Shown piece by piece: positions 7,930-16,054 of a DNA stretch of 37,675 nt; the first letter of the stretch is position 1; each line of letters begins with the position of its first letter. Under the pieces are notes generated by a model that was not told the DNA's origin, did no database searches, and saw nothing but the letters and a program-made list of their open reading frames with translations. Both the position numbers and the translations under genes were made by a program. This DNA is from an uncultured Erysipelotrichaceae bacterium (GTDB lineage Bacteria > Bacillota_I > Bacilli_A > Erysipelotrichales > Erysipelotrichaceae): the NCBI GenBank assembly GCA_900314905.1, contig OMXA01000017.1, positions 1 through 37,675 of the forward strand, given 5' to 3'.

Positions 7930-9558
7930 TCAGCGTTCCGAAAAACCAGAACAGCCATCATGAAAGCACATATTCGCAATCCGGCGATCCACTCCGCTCA
8001 GCTCAGATACAGTCGCCGGGGAAGGAAAATAGACTGTCCCGGCTGAAGTTCTCTCTACCTTATGAAATACCTGATCCCAGATTCCTGCATGCACATCCTT
8101 CACGAGCAGACTTCTGCTCATGTTATGATCCCCAGAACCATTCTCCCAGAGATCCGTGCATTCATGAAGCCAGCATCCTCCTCGGGTCAGCGATCCGGTC
8201 ACCGTATAGCTTCCGCCTTCTGTTTTCTGCTTCAGCAGCGCCTTCATGACCCCGGCAAACAGAATCATGCCTGGAATATAGTCCAGCGGCACCCCATTCA
8301 GGTTCACGGGCTTTTCCCGGGACCCGTTCCGGATGCTGAGCCCGGTAATATCTTCTGCACACGGTGCCCAGCCAGGCCGCTCTCTCCAGACCGTATCCGA
8401 GAAACAGACCAGAGACCCATAAATCACCCCTGGATTCATCTGATGAATCTCCTCTGGAGAAAGACCGAACTGATCAAGCGAACCGCTCTGATAAGAAGAA
8501 ATGACCACATCAGCCTCTTTGATCAGCCTCTTCGCCTCTATCAGCTGATGGGGATCATTGAAATCCAGCTGAATGCTGTTCTTGCCAGCCCATCCATCCA
8601 GTTCCAGCATTGCCTGTTCCTGGTGAAGGTAGTCTTTTCTCCGGATCATCAGCACATCTGCTCCCGCCTCAGCAAGCAATCTGGTGCAAGCAGGACCGGC
8701 AATGATATGCGTCAGATCCAGCACCTTGATTCCGGAAAGAGGCCCTCGTTTCTGATCATATGCCCCGAATGACTTTGGCTGAGCCTCACCGGTTTTCAGC
8801 AGCCGGAACAGCGGCATGGAAGTCACTGCTTTTCCGACCTCTGTGTGCTCCCACTCCGTTCGATCCCTGAGCATGCACCCGCAAGCCCCATTCTGAAATG
8901 CCGCTTCCTCCAGATCAGGTGCATCCCATTTCCGGATCGCCTGGGCAGTCAGCTTCCGGTCAGAGAGAAGACTCCGGAACACAAAATCTTCCGGTTTCTT
9001 CGGAATCTTCAAGGTCTCCATCATGATCTTCTTCTGAGACTCATAATACACATGGGCAGAGAAATAGCGGTGATCCCTGGTCTCATACTTGTAGAAAGAC
9101 CCATTCAGTGCATTATCCACGCGGATTGCTGATTCATACCGGGAACGGATAAACTCCCGGTTTCCCTCATATGAACACATATAGAGTCGGATCACCTGCA
9201 GACCCGCAAAAGCCACATCGCAATAAACAGTCTTGTTAACTTCCTCAGGATCCCGCAGCCTCGCAAAGTCCTGTACCATCGCCTCATCCAGGGCAAGGAT
9301 CGCTGCCGCAGGTCCTGTCTGAAGAACCTTCTCAGGCTCAAACAGACGGGAAACTGCTTTCAGCCGCAATGAAAGCAGCACCGGCTTCAGCACTCCCGGA
9401 AATGGATTATGTGTCCAGACTGCCCGCTCAATTTCCCCTTTCCGTTTCTCATCAACCGCAAACTGAACTTCCGTCTGCGGCTCAATGCCTGTTCTCTTCT
9501 TCAGATCTTCATAGCACATCTGTGCCTGCAGGCCCTTTGTTTCCAGAACTGTACTCAT
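7930..9558 (-). CDS. CoA-transferase family III (CaiB/BaiF)-like protein
   Basis: A 542-residue two-part protein. The second half starts like a family III CoA-transferase (GIKVLDLTHIIAGPACTRLL at about 276-295, ADVLMI, LDFNDP, NPGVIYGSL), while the first half has features normally seen toward the C-terminus (HRYFSAHVYYESQK, WDAPDLEEAAF, EWEHTEVGKA). Such permuted two-domain members are known. At the position where the catalytic Asp usually follows the RPG[YFW] motif, this protein reads RPGWAPCAED (394-403), with Ala in place of Asp, so transferase activity is uncertain. The SD GAGGGG is 4 nt from the ATG. It is the last gene of the ene-reductase/aconitase X operon, 24 nt after the small subunit gene, and may activate or hold the pathway acid as a CoA ester. 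Confidence 0.75.
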   Translation of the reverse strand: MSTVLETKGLQAQMCYEDLKKRTGIEPQTEVQFAVDEKRKGEIERAVWTHNPFPGVLKPVLLSLRLKAVSRLFEPEKVLQTGPAAAILALDEAMVQDFARLRDPEEVNKTVYCDVAFAGLQVIRLYMCSYEGNREFIRSRYESAIRVDNALNGSFYKYETRDHRYFSAHVYYESQKKIMMETLKIPKKPEDFVFRSLLSDRKLTAQAIRKWDAPDLEEAAFQNGACGCMLRDRTEWEHTEVGKAVTSMPLFRLLKTGEAQPKSFGAYDQKRGPLSGIKVLDLTHIIAGPACTRLLAEAGADVLMIRRKDYLHQEQAMLELDGWAGKNSIQLDFNDPHQLIEAKRLIKEADVVISSYQSGSLDQFGLSPEEIHQMNPGVIYGSLVCFSDTVWRERPGWAPCAEDITGLSIRNGSREKPVNLNGVPLDYIPGMILFAGVMKALLKQKTEGGSYTVTGSLTRGGCWLHECTDLWENGSGDHNMSRSLLVKDVHAGIWDQVFHKVERTSAGTVYFPSPATVSELSGVDRRIANMCFHDGCSGFSER

Positions 9559-9582
9559 TTTCCCCTCACAGCACTTTTATGA

Positions 9583-10023
9583 TCACTCGGCAATCACTTC
9601 ACCGTTTTCCCGGATCGTGATCTTCATGCCCATCTTTACATAGTCCAGGAATTCGCTGCCCAGACTGTCAACGATCGGCATCTTCGCATCCGTCCAGATA
9701 TCTGACAGCAATGCCCCGGCGGCACCGATCGAGTCAATCGGATTGGCAAACAGCATGCATGCAGGATTCACGCCCCTGGAGCAGGCAGTGAACAGAATCA
9801 TTCCGCCCGTCGTGGAACCGATCGTCTGCGGAATGCATAATGCTGATCCAGCAAGATGTTTCTGATACAGCTCCCGGTTATTCTGATCCGAACAGGTTCC
9901 TTTCTTATCTCCCGTCAGCATGCTGGTCTGATAGCTCGCCAGCGTATTGAATCCCTCATGACTCACCAGTGCTGCTGCCTCTGCAGTACCTGGAACCACC
10001 ACTCTGCCATGGAATGTCTTCAT
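9583..10023 (-). CDS. Aconitase X small (swivel) subunit, DUF126
   Basis: A 146-residue protein matching the small subunit of two-part aconitase X enzymes (AcnX swivel domain, DUF126). It begins with GRVVVPGTAEA, as in the family, and contains GSTTGGMIL (69-77), NPACMLF, DSIGAAGALLSDI and GIPxVD-like MPIVDSL. Its ATG overlaps the stop of the large subunit by 4 nt (ATGA), as expected for two halves of one enzyme. Known aconitase X enzymes dehydrate mevalonate 5-phosphate (archaea) or 3-hydroxyproline (bacteria). Neither a mevalonate pathway gene nor a proline gene is beside it; the neighbours point to another hydroxy acid or a novel route. Confidence 0.88.
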   Translation of the reverse strand: MKTFHGRVVVPGTAEAAALVSHEGFNTLASYQTSMLTGDKKGTCSDQNNRELYQKHLAGSALCIPQTIGSTTGGMILFTACSRGVNPACMLFANPIDSIGAAGALLSDIWTDAKMPIVDSLGSEFLDYVKMGMKITIRENGEVIAE

Positions 10024-11297
10024 GCAAGTTTCCCTCCTGTCACAGCCTTCAGAATCTCTTCATCCTGTCCGAACCGGCAGGTCGTATACGTACGCAGCTT
10101 ATTGGAATTCGTAATCACCGGCTTATTATGGCAAAGCGGATTATCCATGTACATCAGCGGGCAGATGTAGCTTACCGTAATTCCCATAGCCTCTGCCATG
10201 CCCCATTCCGGCAGCGAATGGAATTCTTTCAGCACTCCTGGCGCCGTCGTGAACACAGTCGGAATCGCTACCTTCTTCCGGTTATTCTTCCGCAATCCAT
10301 CCGCGATGTCATGCGTCCACTGCTTCAGCTCTGTCAGGGTCAGATGCGGACAGCCGATGAAACAGAGCTTCGGTTTCGCATCCGGATTTTTCCAGACCAG
10401 CGGATAATTCTTCTCAACCCGCTCCAGTTCTGCATCATCAATCACATATACCTTCGCATCCGGCTTCAGCAGTCCTTCGCCCTGTTCTTTCGCTTCCGGT
10501 GTGAGATTGGCAATATGATACAGCCCCACTGCACCATTGGACGCACATGCTGCTCCGAAGTTCTTCAGATACGAACACACTTCCGGCGTCAATTCATTTC
10601 CGAGCCACTGATCCAGTCCTGTCACATACGGCACATCTTCCATGACCTTCATGCCGATGGCACTACCGAGCAGCTGAGCATTCGGCTTCCGGGAAGTCTT
10701 CACTTCCACCCGCCAGGAAGCTTTTCTGCCTTCCTCTGTCAGCAGTCCGAATTCCGGCACCCAGCCGAGAATGGATCCGAACAATTCCAGAATCCCGCTG
10801 TTGCGGTTGCACCGTGCTCCAAGCACGGAATTGGCATAGACTACTGCAGAACTTTCCGCCCAGCTCAGCACATCGCCTTCCTTAGGCTTATTGCCGACTT
10901 CATCAAAATAGCACGCACACGAGAACGAATCCTCACTCAGAAGTCCCAGCTTCTCCAGCTGGGCTTCATACTTCTTCTGCTCACTGTACATGAACTTATG
11001 GAATACCAGATTCTCAATCAGATTCGAAGGCACATTCGGATCCAGAGGCCGAGGATCCATCGTGAACTTCTGCTTTGATACGATGCCCGCATCAATCAGC
11101 TGATCCATGAGCCCGTAGACCGGCTTGATGACTCCGAGCCCGAAGCTCGTGACCAGATGTCCGTATTTTCCAGTTACCGGAACCATCCGCTCTGCCCCGA
11201 AAAGCTCTCCGTATCTGACCAGAGTCTCCATGACTTTTGCCATGGTTTCTCCGTTTTTCCCATCCAGTACCGCCTGCTGTTCTTCTGTCAGTTTCAT
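10020..11297 (-). CDS. Aconitase X catalytic (large) subunit, DUF521
   Basis: A 425-residue large subunit of aconitase X, an Fe-S hydro-lyase. The diagnostic stretch WAESSAVVYANSVLGAR is at 146-162, preceded by a cysteine pair in SCACYFDEVGNKP and followed by a Cys in ARCNRNSG. A second cysteine set occurs late (CFIGCPH, CPLMY, TTCRFG), as expected for cluster ligands in this family. The ATG at 11297 follows GGGAG by 6 nt; upstream frame to 11336 lies in the ene-reductase gene. It is 10 nt after that gene. By family it abstracts water from a hydroxy acid, giving an enoate or a tautomer of one. The enzyme pair with an enoate-reductase-like neighbour suggests sequential dehydration and reduction; substrate unknown. 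Confidence 0.9.
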   Translation of the reverse strand: MKLTEEQQAVLDGKNGETMAKVMETLVRYGELFGAERMVPVTGKYGHLVTSFGLGVIKPVYGLMDQLIDAGIVSKQKFTMDPRPLDPNVPSNLIENLVFHKFMYSEQKKYEAQLEKLGLLSEDSFSCACYFDEVGNKPKEGDVLSWAESSAVVYANSVLGARCNRNSGILELFGSILGWVPEFGLLTEEGRKASWRVEVKTSRKPNAQLLGSAIGMKVMEDVPYVTGLDQWLGNELTPEVCSYLKNFGAACASNGAVGLYHIANLTPEAKEQGEGLLKPDAKVYVIDDAELERVEKNYPLVWKNPDAKPKLCFIGCPHLTLTELKQWTHDIADGLRKNNRKKVAIPTVFTTAPGVLKEFHSLPEWGMAEAMGITVSYICPLMYMDNPLCHNKPVITNSNKLRTYTTCRFGQDEEILKAVTGGKLA

Positions 11298-11307
11298 AGC
11301 ATTCTCC

Positions 11308-13362
11308 CTAGATCTCCATCGCCACTTCATATGCACGCCAGATCACCGAACGCAGATTGCCGATCCCATTGCAGTCTCCGACCAGATGCACCTGCTTGCT
11401 TTCCTGTGCCAGCGGCGCAGGAATATAACCCGCACAGCTGATCACGGAGTCGCACGCAATCTCCTTTTCAGAACCATCTTTCTGCTTCACCAGAATCGAT
11501 CCATCCTTCACTTCTGCAAGCGCTGTCTCGAGATATACCGGAACCTTCTTCCAGGCAAAGTACTCACGGAGATAGGAACTATTCGCCAGACAGACTCCCT
11601 TCTGCGCAATCAGATCATCCTTCATCTCGACAATGACCGGATGCTTCCCCTGCAGGTACAGATCATAGGCAATCTCGCAGCCGGAAAGACCGCCGCCGAT
11701 GATCGCAACCGTATCTCCGACTTCTTTCCCATTCAGATAATCGCAGGCTTCGATCATTCTCTCATGACCCGGAACTGACTTCAGAACCCGCGGAACAGAG
11801 CCGGTTGCCACAATCACCGGATCCTCTCCGAACTCCCGGATCGAATGCACCTCCGTATTCAGACGCACTTCGATGTGCAGCTCTTCCATCTGCCTCCGGT
11901 ACCATGCAAGCAGATCTCTGAGCCTGCCCTTGTAGCTCTCACTGGAAGCAGCCACAAACGTTCCGCCCAGATGATCATTCTTCTCATAGATCACCGGCTC
12001 ATGTCCGCGCAGCTTCAGCACTCTTGCCGCTTCCATGCCGCCGATGCCGCCGCCGATGATCGCGACTTTCTTCGGATGCGAAGTTCTGGTGATATGGTGC
12101 TTGTCTTTCTGCATGGTCTCAGCATTCACCGCACACCTTGCAAGATGCAGCGAATCGCTGAGATCCTGATCATTCGGAACTCCTTTGTAGTGACACATGT
12201 TGAAGCAGCCGTTATGGCACAGGATGCACGGGCGGATCTCTTCCTCCTTGCCAGCCTTCATCTTCAGCACCCATTCCGGATCTGCCAGGAACTGTCTTGC
12301 AAACCCGGCTCCGTCAATCTTTCCTTCTCTGATTGCTTCCGCTGCCTTGCGCGGATTCAGCCGGCCGGCACAGACCACCGGAATATCCACAAACTTCCGG
12401 ATATGCTCCGTATCTGCAAGATTGCAGTTCTCCGGCATGTAGATCGGCGGATGCGCCCAGTACCATGCATCATACGTTCCATTATCGCAATTCAGCATGT
12501 CATAGCCCGCATCCTGCAGGAACTTCGCTGCCTTCTCGCTTTCTTCCATATCCCGGCCGGCTTCCGTGTAGTTTTCTCCAGGCAGTGCCCCCTGCCGGAA
12601 TCCCTTGGTCTTTGAGATCACGCTGTAGCGCAGGCTGACCGGGAAATCGTTTCCGCAGGCAGCCTTGATCGCCTTGACGATCTCTGCCGCAAACCGATAG
12701 CGATTCTCAAAGCTGCCGCCATATTCATCGTCACGATGATTGACATATTTCAGCGTGAACTGATCGAGCAGATAGCCCTCATGAACCGCATGGACTTCCA
12801 CCCCGTCAACCCCAGCCTGTTTCAGCAGTACTGCACACTTTGCAAAGGCTGAGATATATTCTTCAATTTCTTTCTTCGTCAGCGCTCTCGAAGGAACCTT
12901 ATCGCTCCACCGATTCGGTGCGGGCGAAGCCGTCGCGCAGATCTTATCAAAATCCATCACCGGCTTGCTGAGGGTGCGGAGAACCGGATTCACATACAGC
13001 TTCTCCATCGCCTCGCTGATCGTGAACGATCTCCCGAATCCTGCCGTCAGCTGCACGAATAGCTTCGCGCCGGTCTTATGAAATTCCGGCATCCACTTTG
13101 CAAGATCCTCATACATCTTCTTGTTGGAATACAGCCACTGTCCGAACATCGGATTATAAACCGGCTGACAGCCAGGCAATACCAGCCCGGCACCATTTCT
13201 CGCAGCCTCCAGAATGAAATCCGCTCCGGCTTTGTCAAAATGATTGACTTCCATCCATCCGAAAAGATCTGTTCCTCCCATCGACGTCATCACAATCCGG
13301 TTGCGGATCTCGCACTTGCCGATCGACCACGGAGTAAACAAGCTGTTCAGTTCTTCATCCAT
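11308..13362 (-). CDS. FMN/Fe-S/FAD ene-reductase (2-enoate / dienoyl-CoA reductase family)
   Basis: A 684-residue flavoprotein with three parts. The old-yellow-enzyme TIM barrel covers about 1-365 and includes HAVHEGYLLDQF (catalytic Tyr near 197) and NHRDDEYGGSFENR. A [4Fe-4S] site follows with Cys 379, 382, 386 and 410 (CILCHNGC and ARCAVN). Then come FAD-binding (GGGIGG, 437-442) and NAD(P)H-binding (GGGLSG, 556-561) folds. Members reduce activated C=C bonds: 2-enoate reductase, 2,4-dienoyl-CoA reductase and the bile-acid BaiCD/BaiH enzymes. The SD GGAAGGGG precedes the ATG at 13362. It is the first gene of the aconitase X operon, divergent from a TetR gene. I infer it reduces the enoate made by the aconitase X. 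The CoA-transferase-like last gene also recalls bai clusters, but no other bai gene is present. Confidence 0.92.
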   Translation of the reverse strand: MDEELNSLFTPWSIGKCEIRNRIVMTSMGGTDLFGWMEVNHFDKAGADFILEAARNGAGLVLPGCQPVYNPMFGQWLYSNKKMYEDLAKWMPEFHKTGAKLFVQLTAGFGRSFTISEAMEKLYVNPVLRTLSKPVMDFDKICATASPAPNRWSDKVPSRALTKKEIEEYISAFAKCAVLLKQAGVDGVEVHAVHEGYLLDQFTLKYVNHRDDEYGGSFENRYRFAAEIVKAIKAACGNDFPVSLRYSVISKTKGFRQGALPGENYTEAGRDMEESEKAAKFLQDAGYDMLNCDNGTYDAWYWAHPPIYMPENCNLADTEHIRKFVDIPVVCAGRLNPRKAAEAIREGKIDGAGFARQFLADPEWVLKMKAGKEEEIRPCILCHNGCFNMCHYKGVPNDQDLSDSLHLARCAVNAETMQKDKHHITRTSHPKKVAIIGGGIGGMEAARVLKLRGHEPVIYEKNDHLGGTFVAASSESYKGRLRDLLAWYRRQMEELHIEVRLNTEVHSIREFGEDPVIVATGSVPRVLKSVPGHERMIEACDYLNGKEVGDTVAIIGGGLSGCEIAYDLYLQGKHPVIVEMKDDLIAQKGVCLANSSYLREYFAWKKVPVYLETALAEVKDGSILVKQKDGSEKEIACDSVISCAGYIPAPLAQESKQVHLVGDCNGIGNLRSVIWRAYEVAMEI

Positions 13363-13517
13363 ATTTTCCCCTTCCTGATGAGCAGTAATTAGACATATGT
13401 TCATCTTTCTGCTTCTATTCTACCCTGCATGCAGGAAATCTTTCTGTACGAATTATGCAGAAATATCTGTTAATATTCAATGATGCATAGAATGTCTATC
13501 AGAAAAGAGGAAATCCC
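13363..13517. promoter_or_regulatory. Divergent regulatory region with two symmetric sites
   Basis: The 155-nt gap between the ene-reductase and the divergent TetR gene holds a perfect 12-bp palindrome CCTGCATGCAGG (13424-13435) and an imperfect inverted repeat TTTCTG-N11-CAGAAA (13441-13463). Minus-strand TAGAAT-like and plus-strand TAATAT (13471-13476) and TAGAAT (13488-13493) boxes lie around them. One or both sites are candidate operators for the TetR protein. Which one binds cannot be decided from sequence. Confidence 0.5.
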
Positions 13518-14087
13518 ATGGATCGAAGGCAGAGAAAAACAGAAGAATCCATCTTCCGAGCCCTGAACCAGCTCCTTGAACAGGGAAAAGACATCAATAC
13601 CATCTCCGTCCGCGAACTGACCGCAGCCGCCGATATCACAAGGAGCACATTCTACCTTCATTATCACGATATCCCCGACCTGATGAACAGCTATCTTTCT
13701 GAGTATCTCGCCAGCATTGCGGGCATCATTCAGAAAGACTACAGCAGGGAACCAGGAAAAGACCGCAACCTGTATCTTCAGCTTCTGAAATTCATGGAAG
13801 ACAACCGTCAGCGCACCACTCTGGTCTTCAGCACCAGAAACTATTCCTCTTATTCCCGGTTCATCGAAGAAGGCATCGTGCCATATCTCGAAGCCAAGTA
13901 TCGCGCCTATCTGCCCCAGGCGGACCAGAAGAAGCTGCATACGATCTCAATCTACACATCCCGTGGAACGGCAGGCATCATTCTGGAATGGATTGCTGGC
14001 GGATATCAGGAAAGCGGAACGCAGATCGCAGAAGAGATCATCGAAGCAATCGAGTTCTATACCAGTTACTTCCGGGACAATTTCTGA
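13518..14087 (+). CDS. TetR-family regulator of the aconitase X operon
   Basis: A 189-residue protein with the N-terminal TetR domain: ISVRELTAAADITRSTFYLHY (about 29-49) is the helix-turn-helix, followed by HDIPDLMNSYL. The C-terminal 120 residues are helical and should bind a ligand. GAGG lies 7 nt before the ATG. It is transcribed away from the ene-reductase operon across a 155-nt gap that contains palindromic sequences, the standard layout for a local repressor. The inducer is likely to be the substrate, or its CoA ester, of that pathway. It is not closely similar to the other TetR protein at 1040. Confidence 0.9.
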   Translation: MDRRQRKTEESIFRALNQLLEQGKDINTISVRELTAAADITRSTFYLHYHDIPDLMNSYLSEYLASIAGIIQKDYSREPGKDRNLYLQLLKFMEDNRQRTTLVFSTRNYSSYSRFIEEGIVPYLEAKYRAYLPQADQKKLHTISIYTSRGTAGIILEWIAGGYQESGTQIAEEIIEAIEFYTSYFRDNF

Positions 14088-14282
14088 GGCGATACGACCC
14101 TGCTTCTTTATGCTTTTCTTTGCAGACAGCCCGAATCAGCAAATGAGCTGCAACATCATTCAAAGAACAGAAGCCCTCAATCATGAACAGATCGATCTGT
14201 AATCATAAACAACTTCTTTGAGACTGAAGTCGGTATTATCTTTGTACAATTTCATATTTTGCTCAGATTACAGGATTTTCAG
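14088..14282. other. Intergenic region without a recognised feature
   Basis: Between the converging ends of the TetR gene and the blaR1-like gene. It is A+T-rich in its right half. CTGTAATC (14197-14204) and GATTACAG (14266-14273) form an inverted pair 61 nt apart, without a T-tract. I see no gene and no convincing terminator. Confidence 0.4.
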
Positions 14283-15458
14283 CTACTCTGAATCTTTCGC
14301 CCTTGCAAGAATCCTGTTGTATTCTGTCTGAACTTCTTCCAGATTCTGTTCTATCATGCGATCCTGTTCACTGAGTTCTGTCTTCTCTGCTGTGACCGTC
14401 ATGGTACCATCCTCCGCAATCCATGCATCGAAATCCTCATTCTCACTCAGGATCTTCCGCTGAAGAACCAGGAGCTCCTCCAATGTCTGCCGGTACTCTT
14501 TTTCAATCGAAGAACGCCGGATCATATCCTGAACCTTCGGCGAAGTGATCGGAATCAGCTCGGCATTTGCACTGCTTTGGGGACTCATGAAGCATCCGAT
14601 CATGCAGAGAAAGCAGAGAATTGCTGCAGGAATCGGCTTCAGCTTTCCGGAGTCATGCTTTAATGCATGTCTGATCCGATATTTTACAGGTTCCGCAGAG
14701 AAGCCTGAGGATTTCAGAGTTATGAACCTGGAAGAACGGCGGGCAAAGTGCAGCATCACTTCTGCATAGTCATCCGGAGAAATGACTCCTTCTGCCAGAG
14801 TCTGCTCATCTGCGCGGATCTCAAAGTCCTGACTCATCAGGCAGAAGGCAAGCCAGCAAAGCGGATTGAACCAGTGAGTGATCACGGCTATCCAGAACAG
14901 TAATTTCACCAGAGGATCTTTATTCCGGATATGAGCGGATTCATGACGGATGACTGCTGCTCTTTCATCTGTTTCCATATCTGCCGGAAGATAAATCACC
15001 GGGTGAAGGATCCCGCAGGTAAAGGGTTCCTGAATGGATCTGCTCTCGATGATTGCAGAACCAGACGCCTTTGGAAGTAATTTCCGGAATCTCTGATAGG
15101 ACCAGCATGACCGCACAGACAGCACTGCAATCCCGCATAGCCAGATAATTGTGAAAATGGAGCTAAGCGAATTCCGGGAAGACTCAGGCATCCATGCCGC
15201 ACGCAGAAACCCATCTGCATAAGCGCTTTCAGCAATCCCGGGTTCCGTCTGAGAATGATTCATCAAGAGCGACGCCCAGGGAACCGGAACCGCCACCGGG
15301 CATACCATCCGGAACAATACCGGAATCCAGAGCAGGCACGACCAGAAGCGCTTTGCATGAACAAGAGCACACCTGAACAGCATCACGATCATAATAGACA
15401 CCGATGCCTCGAGAGACATTCTCAGAATTGTGCGGAACAATGTCTCCATCATGATCAT
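14283..15458 (-). CDS. BlaR1/MecR1-like M56 membrane metalloprotease
   Basis: A 391-residue membrane protein. Hydrophobic segments occur around 17-31, 40-60, 101-115 and near 185-205, plus one near 272-290. The zinc site HESAH is at 172-176 and the downstream ligand region is QDFEIRADEQ (about 210-219), the M56 pattern. In the canonical systems the protease cleaves the BlaI repressor after sensing a beta-lactam. Here the extracellular C-terminal part is only about 100 residues, charged and probably coiled-coil (MIRRSSIEKEYRQTLEELL), not a penicillin-binding domain, so the signal must differ. The ATG overlaps the stop of blaI; ATG codons at 15458, 15452 and 15449 are all possible, with the GGAG spacing favouring 15452. 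Confidence 0.87.
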   Translation of the reverse strand: MIMMETLFRTILRMSLEASVSIMIVMLFRCALVHAKRFWSCLLWIPVLFRMVCPVAVPVPWASLLMNHSQTEPGIAESAYADGFLRAAWMPESSRNSLSSIFTIIWLCGIAVLSVRSCWSYQRFRKLLPKASGSAIIESRSIQEPFTCGILHPVIYLPADMETDERAAVIRHESAHIRNKDPLVKLLFWIAVITHWFNPLCWLAFCLMSQDFEIRADEQTLAEGVISPDDYAEVMLHFARRSSRFITLKSSGFSAEPVKYRIRHALKHDSGKLKPIPAAILCFLCMIGCFMSPQSSANAELIPITSPKVQDMIRRSSIEKEYRQTLEELLVLQRKILSENEDFDAWIAEDGTMTVTAEKTELSEQDRMIEQNLEEVQTEYNRILARAKDSE

Positions 15459-15817
15459 TTTCTCCTTTTCCGGTACGACCGGATCAGTTCCTCCAGTTCA
15501 TCTGCTTCCTGGTCTGACAGCACACGGTCTTTCATGAATGCCGTCAGGAACACCGGCAGAGATCCGGAATAATCTGTCTGAACAAAATCAGAAGCTTTCT
15601 GATGATAGTATTCGTCCCGGGAACAGCACATCCTGAGACGATGATCTTCTGACAAGAGTAGCTTCTTTTCCTCCATCCTATGGATCAGCGTGAATACGGT
15701 GGATTTCTTCCATCCATACTTTGCAGCGCAGGTTCTTACTGCATCCATGGAAGACATGTCTGGATCTGCCCAGATCAGCTCTGCAATCTTTTCTTCTGCC
15801 TCACTCAATGTATTCAT
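15455..15817 (-). CDS. BlaI/MecI-family transcriptional repressor
   Basis: About 120 residues: winged helix with LSEAEEKIAELIW at the start and GWKKSTVFTLIHRMEEKKLL as recognition helix and wing, then a dimerisation half with an acidic end (DQEADELEELIRSYRKRRK). The ATG at 15817 has GGAGG 8 nt upstream, better than the ATG at 15832. It precedes the M56 protease in an overlapping operon and has a strong promoter with a CTACA-N3-TGTAG operator just downstream of the start of transcription, so it should repress its own operon. No beta-lactamase or penicillin-binding protein gene lies nearby; other targets in the genome are likely. Confidence 0.92.
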   Translation of the reverse strand: MNTLSEAEEKIAELIWADPDMSSMDAVRTCAAKYGWKKSTVFTLIHRMEEKKLLLSEDHRLRMCCSRDEYYHQKASDFVQTDYSGSLPVFLTAFMKDRVLSDQEADELEELIRSYRKRRK

Positions 15818-15836
15818 TCTTGATTCCTCCAAAGGT

Positions 15837-15849
15837 CTACATGGTGTAG
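15837..15849 (-). promoter_or_regulatory. BlaI-type operator
   Basis: CTACA-TGG-TGTAG is a 13-bp palindrome with the TACA/TGTA half-sites used by BlaI, MecI and CopY regulators. It lies from about +3 to +15 relative to the predicted start site of the blaI-blaR1 promoter. Confidence 0.7.
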
Positions 15850-15858
15850 TTCAATTTC

Positions 15859-15887
15859 AATATAATGGATCTTCTTTCTCACTGCAA
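15859..15887 (-). promoter_or_regulatory. Promoter of the blaI-blaR1 operon
   Basis: On the minus strand TTGCAG (15882-15887) and TATATT (15859-15864) are separated by 17 nt. Transcription would start near 15852, directly before the operator. Confidence 0.75.
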
Positions 15888-15995
15888 GAGCTGGCGCGGG
15901 AAAATAACTGCAATTTCATGAAGAGTTCCATCGCTCCTGCACACGAGAAGACAGCACCCGGAAATCTGACGCTGTCTATGGAAAATCATCGCGAA

Positions 15996-16045
15996 ACAGA
16001 AAAACGATGCAGTTTCCAGAATCAGGAATCCGCATCGTTTTCTGT
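15996..16045 (-). terminator. Terminator after ftsH
   Basis: A long hairpin begins 10 nt after the ftsH stop. AAAACGATGC/GCATCGTTTT (plus-strand reading) and the flanking ACAGA/TCTGT and TTCC/GGAA pairs extend the stem. On the minus strand it ends in GTTTTTCTGTTT. The stem is also A/T-closed on the plus strand, but no plus-strand gene ends here. Confidence 0.85.
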
Positions 16046-16054
16046 ATCTATTGA

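Noticed and set aside
9969-11078. 369-codon frame opposite the aconitase X large subunit
   Set aside because: Antisense to a conserved enzyme; the composition is typical of reverse-frame translation.
9583-11297. Aconitase X as mevalonate 5-phosphate dehydratase
   Set aside because: ispF shows the MEP pathway is used, and no decarboxylase or mevalonate gene is nearby.
11308-13362. Reading the ene-reductase and CoA-transferase as part of a bile-acid (bai) operon
   Set aside because: Only family-level similarity; no CoA ligase, hydroxysteroid dehydrogenase or 7-alpha-dehydratase gene is present, and aconitase X has no place in that pathway.
14197-14273. CTGTAATC / GATTACAG inverted pair
   Set aside because: The 61-nt separation and lack of a T-tract make it neither a good terminator nor an operator.
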